Source: Maniola hyperantus (taxonomy: Eukaryota > Arthropoda > Insecta > Lepidoptera > Nymphalidae). From it: a stretch of DNA of 64,000 bases. Both the position numbers and the translations under genes were made by a program. Below, in pieces: positions 22,850 to 33,710 of the stretch. The stretch covers positions 9,287,852 through 9,351,851 of the forward strand of contig NC_048545.1 of NCBI RefSeq assembly GCF_902806685.2. The letters run 5' to 3'. The notes under the pieces were generated by a model. That model was not told where the DNA came from, searched no databases, and saw nothing but the letters and a program-made list of their open reading frames with translations. How positions within the stretch are numbered: the stretch's first letter is position 1; each line of letters opens with the position of its first letter.

Positions 22850-23055
22850 GTCGTCCTAACACAACGGGATTACGCGATCATCGCGCGAGTAAGTGATGCG
22901 ACCATCGCGTGCTTGCGTCAAATAGAACGAGAATACGCGATCATTGCGCGAATACCAATTAGGTCACCTATTCGAGATCAGTATGTTTGATCGCGCGATC
23001 GTAGGAGTAAAATTCGTGCTAACTTGCGATGATCGCGTAATCGCTTTGTATTAAC
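22850..23055. repeat. CpG-rich fold-back element
   Basis: ATTACGCGATCATCGCG near 22868-22885 is inverted at about 23026-23045, and related GATCGCG motifs recur four to five times inside. CpG density is far above the surroundings. The 71-codon frame here repeats DYAIIARV and EYAIIARI because of the DNA repeats, not because it is a real protein. Likely a non-autonomous DNA element. Confidence 0.5.
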
Positions 23056-24224
23056 GCCTAGGTAACTACTTTAGGTTACGACTGCATAGTGAACTAAAAC
23101 TGTTGACTGATGTTCTGATGCAGTTAACCCCCTCCGATGTTTATATTTCAACAGTAACTGTGCCATTGGTTGAAATGAAAACGATTGCTCGAGCAGTTTA
23201 CATGGGGACTCAAAGCGCTCTCCCTCACTAGGACACCAGTGGTGGCGCCACCAGACGCGCTACCAACAAAATGTATATAGGTACAGCTTTTTGGAGGGTA
23301 AGTAGTAGGTACCTCACCTGGTGTCCACTTGGTTGTGGAAAAAATGTGTGATCGGGAGTGATCCGGCGGGAAGCTGCACCAGAGGTCTCACGTACAACGG
23401 ACGCACGACTAGTCTAAGTGCGGAAAAGAAACACAGTGAGAAAGAATAAGAAGAAGACCATATTGGCCTAATACCTGACAACATACTTATACGTAATATG
23501 GCAACTTTCTCAACTGAACTACAAACAAAATCGTTCGAAAACATCTAAAACGACCAGCTCAGTATGAGATAGTTGACATGATTATACAACAAGTTAGTTT
23601 CAGTAAAGTGTTAAAATTACGTGTCACATTATAGCCTTTTAGCTACGGATTCCTAACGATAACGTTTGCGACCAAAATATACAGGATCATTTGTACTATA
23701 ATAAAACCACGTGATTGTCGTTTTCATTAACTATCCGGCCGTTTTGTGAATTTTAATACGATGTGAAAGATAAAATTGCGTTCATGATGTAGAAAAAATG
23801 AACGTCATTTAAACATTTTATTGGGCGGAGGCCGAAAGATCTCATTTTCATAATAAGCCCCATGACGCATAAACTACGTGTTTTACGGGCAGTGATGCTA
23901 AATAAATTTCATTATGCCGCGCGTAACGAAGGCTATACAAAATTGGTGAGAGGGCAGACAGTTTTCCATGAATTGATGACCAACTTTTTGATGTTTTAGC
24001 CTCTCTAATGAGATATCTAATCCAATATGCCGTTTATGGTTATGATTATGTGCCGTTCATGATGTACCAAGCTCGTTAAATATTTTTGATTACTATTGAT
24101 TATACTGTTTAATCGGTTTTAATTTTACAAATAGGTGCTGTTGTTGTTAGCTAATGGGGTTTTGGCTTTAACATTTAGGTAACATTCTGTCTTTATCATA
24201 ATAATAATCTCGATTAAAAAAAGT
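23056..24224. other. Noncoding sequence, no gene seen
   Basis: No recognisable gene or repeat in about 1.2 kb; a 76-codon antisense frame at 23314-23544 has no known domain. Confidence 0.4.
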
Positions 24225-24297
24225 AAGACAGACAGACAGACAACAAAGTGATCCTATAAGGGTTCCGTTTTTCCTTTTGAGGTACGGAACCCTAAAA
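24225..24297. mobile_element. Fragment of the GGTTCCGTAC repeat family
   Basis: (AGAC)n followed by AACAAAGTGATCCTATAAGG and GAGGTACGGAACCCTAAAAA, the end also attached to the tRNA-like head at 30416-30485. Confidence 0.6.
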
Positions 24298-24547
24298 ATC
24301 TGAAAACCGTGAATTTAGGGTTACATTACACAAAAAAAAATTGTGGGCATGAACTAATAATTAGTATTTTCAATTTTCGAAGTAAGTAAGATAACTATGT
24401 CAAGTGGGGTATCATAATATGAAAGAGCATTTTAAAACAGGCTTTTATATTTTATTTTTATGCATCATAGTTTTTGAATTATCATGCAAAATGTCGAAAA
24501 AATACGACCGTATTTTTTTGTTGTATCTACCAAACTTTACTAGCAGT

Positions 24548-24886
24548 AAGTAGCAAATCATCATCATCATCATGACCAACCCATCGCCGACCCACGACAG
24601 GATACGGGTCTCCTCGCGGAATGAAAAGGGTTTTGGCCATAGTCTACCACGCTGGTCAAGTGCGGATTGGCAGACTTTACACACCTTTGAGAACATTATG
24701 GAGAACTATCAGGCATGCAGGTTTCCTCACGATGTTTTCCTTCACCGTTAAAGCAAGTGATATTTTAATTACTTACTTAAAAACGCACATATCTCCGAAA
24801 AGTTGCATGCCCGGGATCGAACCCCCGACCTCCGATTGGAAGGCGGACGTCCTAACCACTAGGCTACCACAGCTTCAAGTAGCAAA
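24548..24886 (-). mobile_element. tRNA-derived SINE, full length, 10-bp target duplication
   Basis: The SINE occupies 24558-24876 and is bracketed by AAGTAGCAAA at 24548-24557 and 24877-24886. Read on the minus strand it has a tRNA-like head (TAGCCTAGTGGTTAGGACG as A-box region and GGTTCGATCC as B box), a body with ATCACTTGCTTTAACGGTG and AAACATCGTGAGGAAACC, and a (GAT)n tail. Five copies of this family are seen: here, 16066, 41138, 50352 and 56586. Resembles the HaSE-like SINEs of noctuid moths (from memory). Confidence 0.85.
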
Positions 24887-25489
24887 ACAGCAATCGAAAT
24901 TCTGGCCCCGTTGTTACCTTAGTGCGCGTTAAATGCATTAATTGCATCCATCACTTCCTATTAGGGGCCATATTTCTAGTACGGACAGGACACAATTTCG
25001 ATTCCCCGCTTCAATAATTTGGTCTGATGTCATAATTTTTGCGCACGGCTGGATCCCGAATGGATTTTCCGATAGAATTGGTACATTTGAGCTGGGTTGG
25101 ATGTATTGTTAGTATCGTTATGGGATGGGAGGAAACAATGGTATATTTTTTAGTTCGCTTAACCCTAACAATCTATCCAGTGAATTGTGAATGTAATGGG
25201 ATGGCGGATAGACAGTGACAACCGAGGATGTTCACACAAAATGTTATTTGTTTTATATTGTAGCATTTTTTCCTTTTTTTTTTGAAAATTACTACAATAA
25301 AACTTAAAGCTAGCCTTACCTAATTACTATACAAATCATGCCCGCGTGGAATGGTGCCAAAAATACTGGCTACATTTCCGCGCTGGACAGACAGGCTGAT
25401 CCGTTGCGCAAAAAATGTGCCAGCATTTCTGTTATCAGATGAGGCTATTAATTGCGGTGAAATATCTCGTAATTTTTTTAGCATTTTTT
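24887..25489. other. Noncoding sequence, nothing recognised
   Basis: No gene or known repeat is visible. Confidence 0.4.
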
Positions 25490-25846
25490 ATACTAATTAA
25501 TGTTATAAATGCGAAAGTGTTATAGGCTGTCTGTCCATCTGGCTATCTGCCTGTGTGTCTGTCTATCTGTTAGCAAGCTTTTCACAGCACTCTGTTTAAC
25601 CGATTTTGACGAAATTTGGTACAAAGATAGCTTGCATCCTGGGGAATTGCATATGCTACTTTTGCTTTCAGAAAATCCAACAGTTCGCAAGGAATTTTAA
25701 AAAAACCTAAATCCACATGAAATCGTCAACATCATAGTTTGCATCCTGGAGATGGAGATAGATTACTTTATTTCCTGGAAAATCAAGGTTTCAAGATTTA
25801 AAAAAAATCTAAATCCACGCGGACTAAGTCGCGGACCTCATCTAGT
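25490..25846 (+). mobile_element. Helitron-like element with duplicated 3' half
   Basis: A first unit runs from ATGTTATAAATGCGAAAGTG through AACCGATTTTGACGAAATTTGG to AAATCGTCAACATCATAG. It is followed at once by a second partial unit starting GTTTGCATCCTGGAG and ending GACTAAGTCGCGGACCTCAT then CTAG and T at 25842-25846. The arrangement is nearly the same as at 31020-31430. Confidence 0.6.
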
Positions 25847-26274
25847 TAGGTATATATAATTGTATCACAATTTGCAAGTCTGTAACAACACATTGAAGTG
25901 TGTGTAGATATAATTTAGGTATTTATAGGTAGGACCTGTTCTTTGTTCTTTGATCTAAAATATCCTCGGTATTTCACAAAGGTCTGTTTCTTATTCTAGC
26001 CCATATTTGATCGAATACCAGTTTTTACACTAAGCGGCGATATTATGGCACCAAGAAATCTCTACATTGTAAAGAAAACTATGTTCGTCCCAGCTAACAT
26101 TATACATACGAAAGTGTATTTTTTATCTGTTTTTTTGATACCTTTCCATACATCTTTGTAGTTTGATTAGATTTATTGAATTCGCCACAAATAATAGGCT
26201 GCCCTTATTTCAAGTCTCGAATAAAAAAAAACACCCGGACCAGAGATAATATATTACAGACAACAATGAGTACC
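25847..26274. other. Noncoding sequence with a small Helitron-like scrap
   Basis: CTAACATTATACATACGAAAG near 26095 resembles a Helitron 5' end, but the rest is not recognisable. Confidence 0.35.
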
Positions 26275-26590
26275 TTTTTTTAATTCAGATACAAGGTAGC
26301 CCTTGACTGCAATCTCATCTGGCGGTAAGTGATGATACAGTGTAGGATGGAAGCAAACTAACCACGAAGGGGTTTGGTAGTTATTTTCAAACTCATACTC
26401 CTTTGGTTTCTACGCAGCATCTGCCAGTAGGGTGGTAACTAGCCACGGCCAAATCCTCCCACCAGACCAGATCAGAGAAAATTTAGAAACTATAAAATAC
26501 CAAATTTTTCTTGCTGGGAATCGAACCCGGGACCTCTCACTAATAAGACCACATCGCTCACCCCTGCACCAGGCAGGTCGTTGCCTACCT
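26275..26590 (-). mobile_element. tRNA-derived SINE, antisense copy of the 9342 family
   Basis: A T-rich tail complement, then TAGCCCTTGACTGCAATCTC, GGTGGTAACTAGCCACGGCC, and near the right end GGGAATCGAACCCGGGACC, the complement of the B box, and TGCACCAGGCAGG, a decayed A box. The middle has diverged from 9342-9690. Confidence 0.75.
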
Positions 26591-26871
26591 ATAAAAAAAC
26601 TACTTGATAAAAGGTTAAAATAACAATATTGTATTTTAAAGTAAAGTGAATTTTCATGTTTTTCAATAACAGTGTCGAGAGTTTATTATCCAATCCTTTG
26701 TCAAATTAAGCTTCAGTATTAAAAACAATTATACGAAACGGGTATTCGCTATTATATTAAAATTAATATTCTACTGCGACAAATTAAGTAAACGTGTTTC
26801 GCATGCAGACAATTATTCGTACAGTCACAGTCAGACTCATCAACGCCCAGCCTAAGCTTAGGGAAAATGCT

Positions 26872-27163
26872 CTATCCGCAGAAAGAAGTTAGTATAGCAC
26901 TCTCTCTTTTACGTAATCCCATACAAATGATAAGAGACCAAAATCTCAGTGAGCGGTAACCATTTTGAGGCACCAACCCATCACAAACTAAACTAATTCT
27001 AATTGAATATCGATTTTTTGAAAACAGTTTGAATTGAATTTCGAATATTTTTGAAAACATGTTTGTGATTGGTTGGTGATTCAAAATGGTTAAGAAGTTA
27101 GCGATGACGTACGTAACAGAGAGAGAGAGTGAGAGCGCTATACTGACTTCTTTCCACGGATAG
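26872..27163. mobile_element. TIR DNA element, 26-bp terminal inverted repeats
   Basis: CTATCCGCAGAAAGAAGTTA at 26872-26897 is inverted at 27138-27163 with three mismatches. Similarity between the arms continues inward through ACGTAATCC / GTACGTAAC and AACCATTTTGA / TCAAAATGGTT. The 292-bp element has no gene. A truncated copy lies at 39282-39430. Confidence 0.65.
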
Positions 27164-28328
27164 GGTATAGTTTTATATGAAATAATTTTAATTATTTTTC
27201 AAGGTTTGTGGTATAGCAGATTTGATAAAATTAATTTTATGAACGGGATCCGTATTTGATGCTAGTTATACAAAGATAATATCAAAAATTTAATTAATTT
27301 TGATGAAGACGGCGATATCAGTTGAGCATAGAATCTTTTGTTGTAACTGCTGGAGGGGTGAATGGGGGGAATTCTTAATTAAGTGTCGGTGAAGCCCTTT
27401 TCAGTTAATGCAATGACTTCATGCCTCGTTTAACTTTCATAAAATTCTTTAAGACTCAGCAATTTGTCTTAACTGGCTGAATGAAATTTTGCATGTTCAA
27501 AGGATTGTGCGTAAATTTTATAATCTACTTAAGAGCTTGTCTCACAAGCCTTTGAGTTTGTACTTACGGATTTGCATCTTAAGACTCTTGTACGTACTAA
27601 GTACTAACTATGCTATATTTGATAAGAGCGCATTCTGCTTTGATAATCTGCTAAGTACTAATATTATAAACGGTATTTTTTTTATTTTTGAGTTTGTATG
27701 TGGGAGGTAATCTCCGGTACTAATGATCAGATTCAGATTTTTTAAACGGATAGATAGCTAAGGACTAAATAACTATATATAGTATATGTTTGAAAGTTAC
27801 ATACATTATACAATAGGTGCATTATAAATACTCACAAAATATTTTCAAAAAAATACCTAGTTAATATAAAAATATAAAGAAATAGAATCTCATATAGGTA
27901 TTAATATCTTTCATTCTCTTGTAAAAAACTGGCTTTGTGCTGTTCAGAGAACCCTACCCTATTCGTATATTATACAGATTTATAAATGGCAATTGTTGGA
28001 TTAAAATGATTAATCGTTGCCCCCAGTGAAATATTGCAGGTGCACGGGATATTATATTTTGAAGTCTATATTAATACGCCTATTCTTATAGAGATTACTA
28101 AAGATTATACCTTTATTAAAATTATTATTAATGTACCTACAGTTTACTAAAGATGGTAATCAAGTTCATAAAAATTGATAGATAGTGGAAATAGTCAAAC
28201 TCAGCCTAAGAAATCGTCAAAACGATAAAATTAAAAGTAAGTAAAATGTCTTTGAAGTAATTATCCAACACAAAAATTAATTTCCTTTAACTTCTGTAGT
28301 ATCTTACAAGCGTAGCTAAACTCTTACA
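27164..28328. other. AT-rich noncoding sequence, no gene seen
   Basis: No gene or clear repeat in about 1.2 kb. Confidence 0.4.
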
Positions 28329-28421
28329 GCCGCACTCAGAGTCGCTTAATCGTTACTTTAGGCATTCCTTATCTATACTAATTAATGCCTTAAGTAACGA
28401 TTAAGCGACTCTGAGTGCGGC
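28329..28421. repeat. Hairpin with 38-bp arms
   Basis: 28329-28366 and 28384-28421 are inverted copies starting GCCGCACTCAGAGTCGC with a single mismatch around a 17-base loop. It is probably a small fold-back transposon. Confidence 0.85.
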
Positions 28422-28481
28422 AGTTAGTTAGCGATTGTACGCACTTAATATAAAGTATGAACTGCTGCAAATTGGTTGTCC

Positions 28482-28660
28482 AAGTCCAGAGGCCGAGAAA
28501 GCGTGTGGCGGAGAAGGACTTCCTGGCTGAAGAACCTATGCCTGTGGTTTATCCCGATTACCTATGAGTTCTATTCAGAGCTGCAGTATCCAAATTTCCG
28601 GTTGCAGCAATGATCACCAACATTCCATAGAAAAGGCATTATTAGAAGAAGAATAAAAGT
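28482..28660 (+). pseudogene. LINE reverse transcriptase C-terminus, frameshifted remnant
   Basis: One frame gives RRRTSWLKNLCLWF and, after a frameshift, another gives LFRAAVSKFPVAAMITNIP. The order SWLKNLR.W ... LFRAAASK ... A.MIANLR matches what I remember of the last residues of a lepidopteran LINE polyprotein and matches the remnant at 55631-55788. The fragment ends in an AGAAGAAGAA tail. Confidence 0.6.
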
Positions 28661-28931
28661 CTGATTAAATATGTAGGAGTAGGAAAATTCTATGTCAAAA
28701 TCTTGTGCCTCCGTTTGACGATAGGTTCTGCATCAGTAAATTCTGTCAATCAGGGATGATGAATGACATGTTAGAGTTATCCAGATATTCGTCATGCAAA
28801 CGTCGGTCATCGCTGGTAGGATACCCAACAGTGACTGTGGCAAAACTGACAGCAAAACCTATCGTCTAATGGACGCCACATGGAAATGAAAATCATTATG
28901 CTTCACATTTACCTTAAAAGCATACCTAGAC
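28661..28931. other. Noncoding spacer
   Basis: No gene or known repeat is visible. Confidence 0.35.
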
Positions 28932-29513
28932 TAAGGGTGCGTTTCCACTGACGCAGAGCTGGATGGAGTGGAGCAGAGCGAACCATGAATTAGCCAATCA
29001 CGATGCTCGAAAACTCCACTTCGCATCAGTGGAAGCTGAGTAAGTGGAGCGGAGCGGACTTTCAAATAAAATATAATATGAACACGAGCCACGGGTCGGA
29101 CAGAACGAAGTCGAGCAAGCTGTGCCTGTGATGCTGAGCGGAGGACACGAAGAGGAGGGTAGCGGGACGCTGTGGTGCGGCGGGTAGGGTAGATAAATTT
29201 GTCTGATCGGAACACGGCTCAATACAGCTAGTCTCAGCTCCACTCCACCCCGCTCTGATTCAATGAAAACACTTGCTACTTTTCACTGCTATAGAATAGA
29301 ATAGAATAGAATAGAATGTTTTTTATTCATGTAAACTTTTTAAAAGTGCTTATGTATGAATAGTCAGGTAGTTTTAATTTACCACTGGTTCGGAATGCCG
29401 TTCCTACCGAGAAGAACCAGCAAGAAACTCGGCGGTTGCTCTTTTTAATTCTCGGCGGTTGCTCTTCTCCACTCCACTCCGCCAAGTTCCGCGTCAGTGG
29501 AAAAGTACCCTAA
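28932..29513. mobile_element. TIR element with TAA target duplication, carrying an inner insertion
   Basis: GGGTGCGTTTCCACTGACGC at 28935 is inverted at the right end (GCGTCAGTGGAAAAGTACCC, ending 29510). TAA flanks both sides (28932-28934, 29511-29513). A three-base TWA duplication with G-rich ends suggests a PIF/Harbinger-type non-autonomous element (inference). Between about 29290 and 29450 it contains an (AGAAT)n stretch and a repeat of the 15365 family. Overlapping antisense frames of 81 and 94 codons are not genes. Confidence 0.65.
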
Positions 29514-30129
29514 AGCTGGCACTTATCTGTCATTCACTCAGTGCGAGCGAACAGCAAGCACGCAATGTGTAGCACATTATACTTGATGCGAGTCATAATT
29601 TAGTCGCCCCATTCAAGCTCACAAGTGTTTTGTAAATTGATATGGAGAAAATGCGACGCTACTTTACACATAAGGAATGTTTTGCACATTTGTACTAAGT
29701 GATTTGTGTTAACTAATTTGGTTTTGGAGTGTTCATTTGTATTTGTACGATTTGAGGGCTTTTTCTTTCACTGTAATAATGGTAATGATGGAACACAAAT
29801 TGATTTTAAGGGAATATAAAATGTAGGCACTGTAGACATGATTGTTGCTCCTAGATTACTCAGCCATCGATGTAAGATGTACTCAGCAATGTAAACCTTA
29901 ATTTTATATTTAACTGATGGTTAAAATCAGTGATAAACAGCCTAACAAACACACTGGTAAAGAGAGAAATCGTGCCACCAAATGACTCAGGTTCCGAAAA
30001 CCTAGGATATCCCCTTCCTTGTCTCTTCCAGGTCAGTTCGCTTATCTTGTACACTATCTTTTCAGTACAATTTTTTTCCGGATAATGAGAGCTATATTTC
30101 AAAATTTGGAGCTCAAAATAATACTGTCT
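29514..30129. other. Noncoding sequence, nothing recognised
   Basis: No gene or known repeat is visible. Confidence 0.4.
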
Positions 30130-30290
30130 CTTTCACGCATAAAAACATCGGTCAAGTGCGAGTCGAACTCACACACGAATGGTTCCGTACTATCGTACAA
30201 CAACTTTTCTGTAGAACACTGCAAGTTAATGACGGACTGCGCCATCTGTATGACGTGATTTAGAAGTAAAATAAATTTTTTCGTGAACAC
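30130..30290 (+). mobile_element. Fragment of the GGTTCCGTAC repeat family
   Basis: CGGTCAAGTGCGAGTCGAAC and GAATGGTTCCGTACTATCG match the right end of 9848-10112 in the opposite orientation. Confidence 0.55.
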
Positions 30291-30415
30291 ATTTTAATTT
30301 TATTTTGTGCTTTTCTGTCCTTTGCTTTTGATATAAGACCGGACAGACAGACAAACTACTAGATGGCATTAATAGTCGCTTCAGTACTGAGTGAACATAC
30401 ATATCACAAATTTTA

Positions 30416-30568
30416 AACCGTGGTTTAGCGGTCAGAACGTAGGGTGCGATCCCAGAAGACGCAGGTTCGAATCCTGCCGGTACGAGATGTATTTAAAAAA
30501 TATTTAGAAACAACAAAGTGATCCTATAAGGGTTCCTTTTTTCATTTTGAGGTACGGAACCCTAAAAA
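30416..30568 (+). mobile_element. SINE-like element with tRNA-like head
   Basis: 30416-30485 is tRNA-like, with an A-box region TGGTTTAGCGGTCA and a perfect B box GGTTCGAATCC at 30464-30474. It leads directly into the AACAAAGTGATCCTATAAGG to GGTACGGAACCCTAAAAA tail. It cannot be a functional tRNA: the acceptor arms do not pair well. The promoter suggests RNA polymerase III transcription. Confidence 0.6.
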
Positions 30569-30860
30569 TATCGCAATTAAGGGTCCGGTATGCGAGGGTG
30601 GACCCTGTTGGGCCCTGGCCCCTCCTGTGTTAAATATCGCCGCGTGCATGCTGCGTTAGTTACGGGTGTAATGAATCTGAGGTTGCAGTTTAGGGTTTGC
30701 AAATTTAAACGCAATAAAGCTATTAGACAACGATTATAAGGATTTCTCGGTATTATGGGGGCCTTAAGTGAGTTAACTCGCAAATCCTTGTAATTTTATT
30801 GTGGGAATTCCGTTAGCTGATGTTCAAACTCCCTGTCAAATTTTATTACTCGTAATATTT
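30569..30860. other. Noncoding sequence, nothing recognised
   Basis: No gene or known repeat is visible. Confidence 0.35.
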
Positions 30861-30971
30861 AACTCCTCATTTTAACAAATTTCATGTCAAAAGTACGATT
30901 TTAGCCCTTATTTTAAAGGTGAACCGTACTTTTGACATGGAAGTTGACATAGAGTTAAAATGGCGTATGAG
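30861..30971. repeat. Fold-back element
   Basis: CATGTCAAAAGTACG at 30883-30897 is perfectly inverted at 30925-30939. Outside it, AACTCCTCATTTTAAC pairs imperfectly with GTTAAAATGGCGTATGAGTT. Typical of a short palindromic MITE. Confidence 0.7.
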
Positions 30972-31019
30972 TTCACGTAGTAGGTAGATAAGTACCTACT
31001 TACCTAAGAATTTTTTTAG

Positions 31020-31430
31020 CCATACTAATATTATACATATACAAGTGTGTCTGTTTGTCTGCCTGTCTGCTAGTTTTATATTCCCGCTGTCCCCACTAAC
31101 GGGGACACGGCTAACGGGGACAACGGGACTACACCCTTTACACGGCCCATTCGTTAAACCGGACTTTTATTTTGAAATTTGGTACAGAGATAGCTTGCAT
31201 TCCAGGGACAGACATAGGCTACGTTTTGTTCAGAAAAATTAACGAGTTTCCAGGAGTTTGTAAAACTTAAATTCCCCTGGACAACGTCGCGGGCATCACT
31301 ATTTGGCACAGAGGTAGCTTGCAAGTTGTACTCCAGGGCATAGGCTACTTTTTATCCCGGAAAAGCAGAGAGTTCCACGGGATTTTTCAAGAACCTAAAT
31401 CCACGCGGTAAAAGTCGCGGGCATCATTTA
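31020..31430 (+). mobile_element. Helitron-like element with duplicated 3' half
   Basis: CCATACTAATATTATACAT, (TGTCTG)n, GAAATTTGGTACAGAGATAG and AACGTCGCGGGCATCAC form one unit. A second partial unit, TTTGGCACAGAGGTAGC to GTCGCGGGCATCATTTAG, follows directly. A local duplication (AACGGGGACACGG / AACGGGGACAACGG) lies near 31095-31125. Confidence 0.6.
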
Positions 31431-31724
31431 GTATTACACAAACAAAAAGTGGCCCTAATAACGATCGCGTATAGACTCATAAAATTTGCACAATTTATTC
31501 TAACATGTCAATATAAATAAAGATATGGGCGGCCACGTGACCCCACGAGCATGCTATGTGACCATAACCTTAAATCAGAAATGGGGCTCTAATTGCCTAG
31601 AAAACATTAACAGAACTCTATTGGTTCAATTCAAGTCATGAACTTATAGCGTTACTTTAAATATACAAAAAAGCTTGCTTTTTTATTATCTTATTTTATT
31701 CTCTAGGATTTTTTTATAACTTCC
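31431..31724. other. Noncoding spacer
   Basis: No gene or known repeat is visible. Confidence 0.35.
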
Positions 31725-31945
31725 ATTACAAGTTAGCCCTTGATTGCAATCTCACCTGGTTGTAAATGATGAGGTTGTAAGTGATGGAAGCAGGCTAACT
31801 TGGAAGGGGTAAGTAAGGCAATTTTATTAAGTCTATAACCATTATTATTAGCTAAGTGTTAAATCACTTGGCGGCACGGCTTTCATAATAAGGTGTTAAC
31901 TAGTCACGGCCGTAGCCTCCCACCAAACCAGACCAGTTACAATTT
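31725..31945 (-). mobile_element. tRNA-derived SINE of the 9342 family, truncated
   Basis: TTAGCCCTTGATTGCAATCTC, TAACTAGTCACGGCCGTAGC and CCTCCCACCAAACCAGACC match the family in antisense. It breaks off before the tRNA-like head, at the start of a tandem duplication. Confidence 0.65.
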
Positions 31946-32236
31946 AGGTATTCGCTCATCACTTATGCTTGCACTGTCTGGCGTCCTACAAAAACAGATA
32001 CAATGTAAGTCCCCTCGCCCCATATTATGGTCGCAGGGTCCTTATTTGTGTAAACGATCCAGAGCCGAACAATTTAGGTATCCGCTCATCACTTATGACT
32101 TGCATCAGTTCGTACCATGCCTTAAGCTTGCACTGTCTGGCGTCCTACAAAAACAGACACAATGTAAGTCCCCTCGCCCCATATTATGGTCGCAGGATCC
32201 TTATTTGTGTAAACGATCCAGAGCCGAACAATTTGA
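31940..32236. repeat. Tandem duplication, 130-159 bp period
   Basis: Two copies start CAATTTAGGTAT at 31940 and 32070. The second has a 29-bp insertion near 32097-32125, after which the copies run in step with period 159 (31967 against 32126) and are almost identical. Two overlapping frames of 117 and 97 codons stay open because the duplicated sequence happens to lack stops; no known domain. Confidence 0.85.
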
Positions 32237-32841
32237 TTTGCAATAAATTTCGTTCGTTTTAATTCCATTGCAACATCACATTGTTTAGGGGTGAATGTCG
32301 TTAAATTTTAATTAGTGAAAATTTTAAATGGATAGCGTGTGAATTTGTTCAGTTTACTTACACTAGTATTATTTGTACGAGTAATTAGTGGTCGGTGGTT
32401 ACAATGCAAATGACAAAATCCACTGCTACATAAAATATAACAATCTATTTAAAAAACTTAAACAGGTTTGTGTTGGGAGTTGGGACTATGATCTTGTTCA
32501 ATAGTAATGATGCAGTTTAAAATAGAATCCCTTAAAAGGTACATAATATAGAAAACCATACCCCTATTTGGATTCAGAACAACTCCATACTGGAATGTCG
32601 CAATGTTTGTTATCGTTGGTACCTATAGCTTTACTGGTAGAAAAGCATTTGCGCAAAATACCCCTCTATCATTATAGGTGTAGTAAAAAAAGTGAAGATC
32701 AATATCTACGCACTAAAGCTTTTTTTTCAAAAGAGCGCATAATTACTTATTGGGATTTTAAATAAACATTATTAAAGGTAATTATACTCGCGAGATTCAA
32801 AGGAGAGTTAAATTACCTACCTCCTTCAAATTACAACAGAA
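32237..32841. other. Noncoding sequence, nothing recognised
   Basis: No gene or known repeat is visible. Confidence 0.4.
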
Positions 32842-33000
32842 TTGAATAGAAATATTTTTATTCAAATAAACTTTTACTAGTAGGTTTATCTACTTTTGAA
32901 TCGTCAAATGTTTTGAAACCACGCACTGGTTTAGAACGCCTTTCCTACGTAAAGATTCGTTTTACAAGAATATTATGTCACGTATAAAAGAAATTGCCAG
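32842..33000. mobile_element. Degraded repeat of the 15365 family
   Basis: TTTTTATTCAAATAAACTTTT, CACGCACTGGTTTAGAACGC and CTTTCCTACGTAAAG follow the order seen at 29320-29420 with many changes. Confidence 0.4.
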
Positions 33001-33710
33001 ACCGGCGCATTGCTGGAGCGAGCTGCAAGTCAAACCCACGACGTTTTATCGTTTACAAAATCTCCGGTAATATGCTTTTTTCAGGAGTATACTACACTTC
33101 AGAAATAAGGCCTATCGAACAACCATAATTCTTACACAAATTATTTTTTTATTAACTCTATCCTTCCATTCGCCGCGAACTAAACGCATTAAAGCGTGAG
33201 GTCACGATAACACAATTATGTTTTAATTTATACCCGGCGAAGCACGCAAGCTACGGGGCTTTATCAAACCTACCACGGATAAGCTCGCTAATTATCAAGA
33301 TAAATATGGATTTAACTATACCTTGTTTTCGAAACTGTTTCTCGTTTACGTGTTAATTCTAAATGTTGGAATTGAAATTATTGCTATACGCGAGAGAATA
33401 CCAACTATTACCCTGTTACTGAACAGTTTAAAATGTTATTTCAGTTTAACTAAAATGCCCTAATTTGTTATGTTTAAACGAAACGATGGTAATTGAAAAG
33501 TTGTAGTAAGACGTTTATTATACAAATAAACAAATGAAAAAGAGTTAGGTTAAATTGCATTTATGCATTTGAATAACAAAACCTCACTCTTTTTTATATG
33601 TTGCGAATTCGTGGGTTAAATACGGACAACGTCTAATCTATTTTGCTTCAGCGTGCCTCAAACTGTAAACATATCACTTTACATACTACGGTAGCTCTAA
33701 AGCTCTAAAG
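33001..33710. other. Noncoding sequence, nothing recognised
   Basis: No gene or known repeat is visible. Confidence 0.4.

Noticed and set aside
22775..22990. 71-codon frame with repeated YAIIAR
   Set aside because: The peptide repeat is produced by the CGCGATCATCGCG-type DNA repeats of a fold-back element.
28931..29243. Overlapping 94- and 81-codon antisense frames
   Set aside because: They lie inside a TIR element of locally high GC, with no conserved motif.
30416..30485. tRNA gene
   Set aside because: A tRNA-like head with a good B box, but poor arm pairing and direct fusion to a repeat tail.
31893..32246. 117-codon frame with an internal peptide repeat
   Set aside because: The peptide repeat reflects a DNA tandem duplication; the upstream part is SINE.
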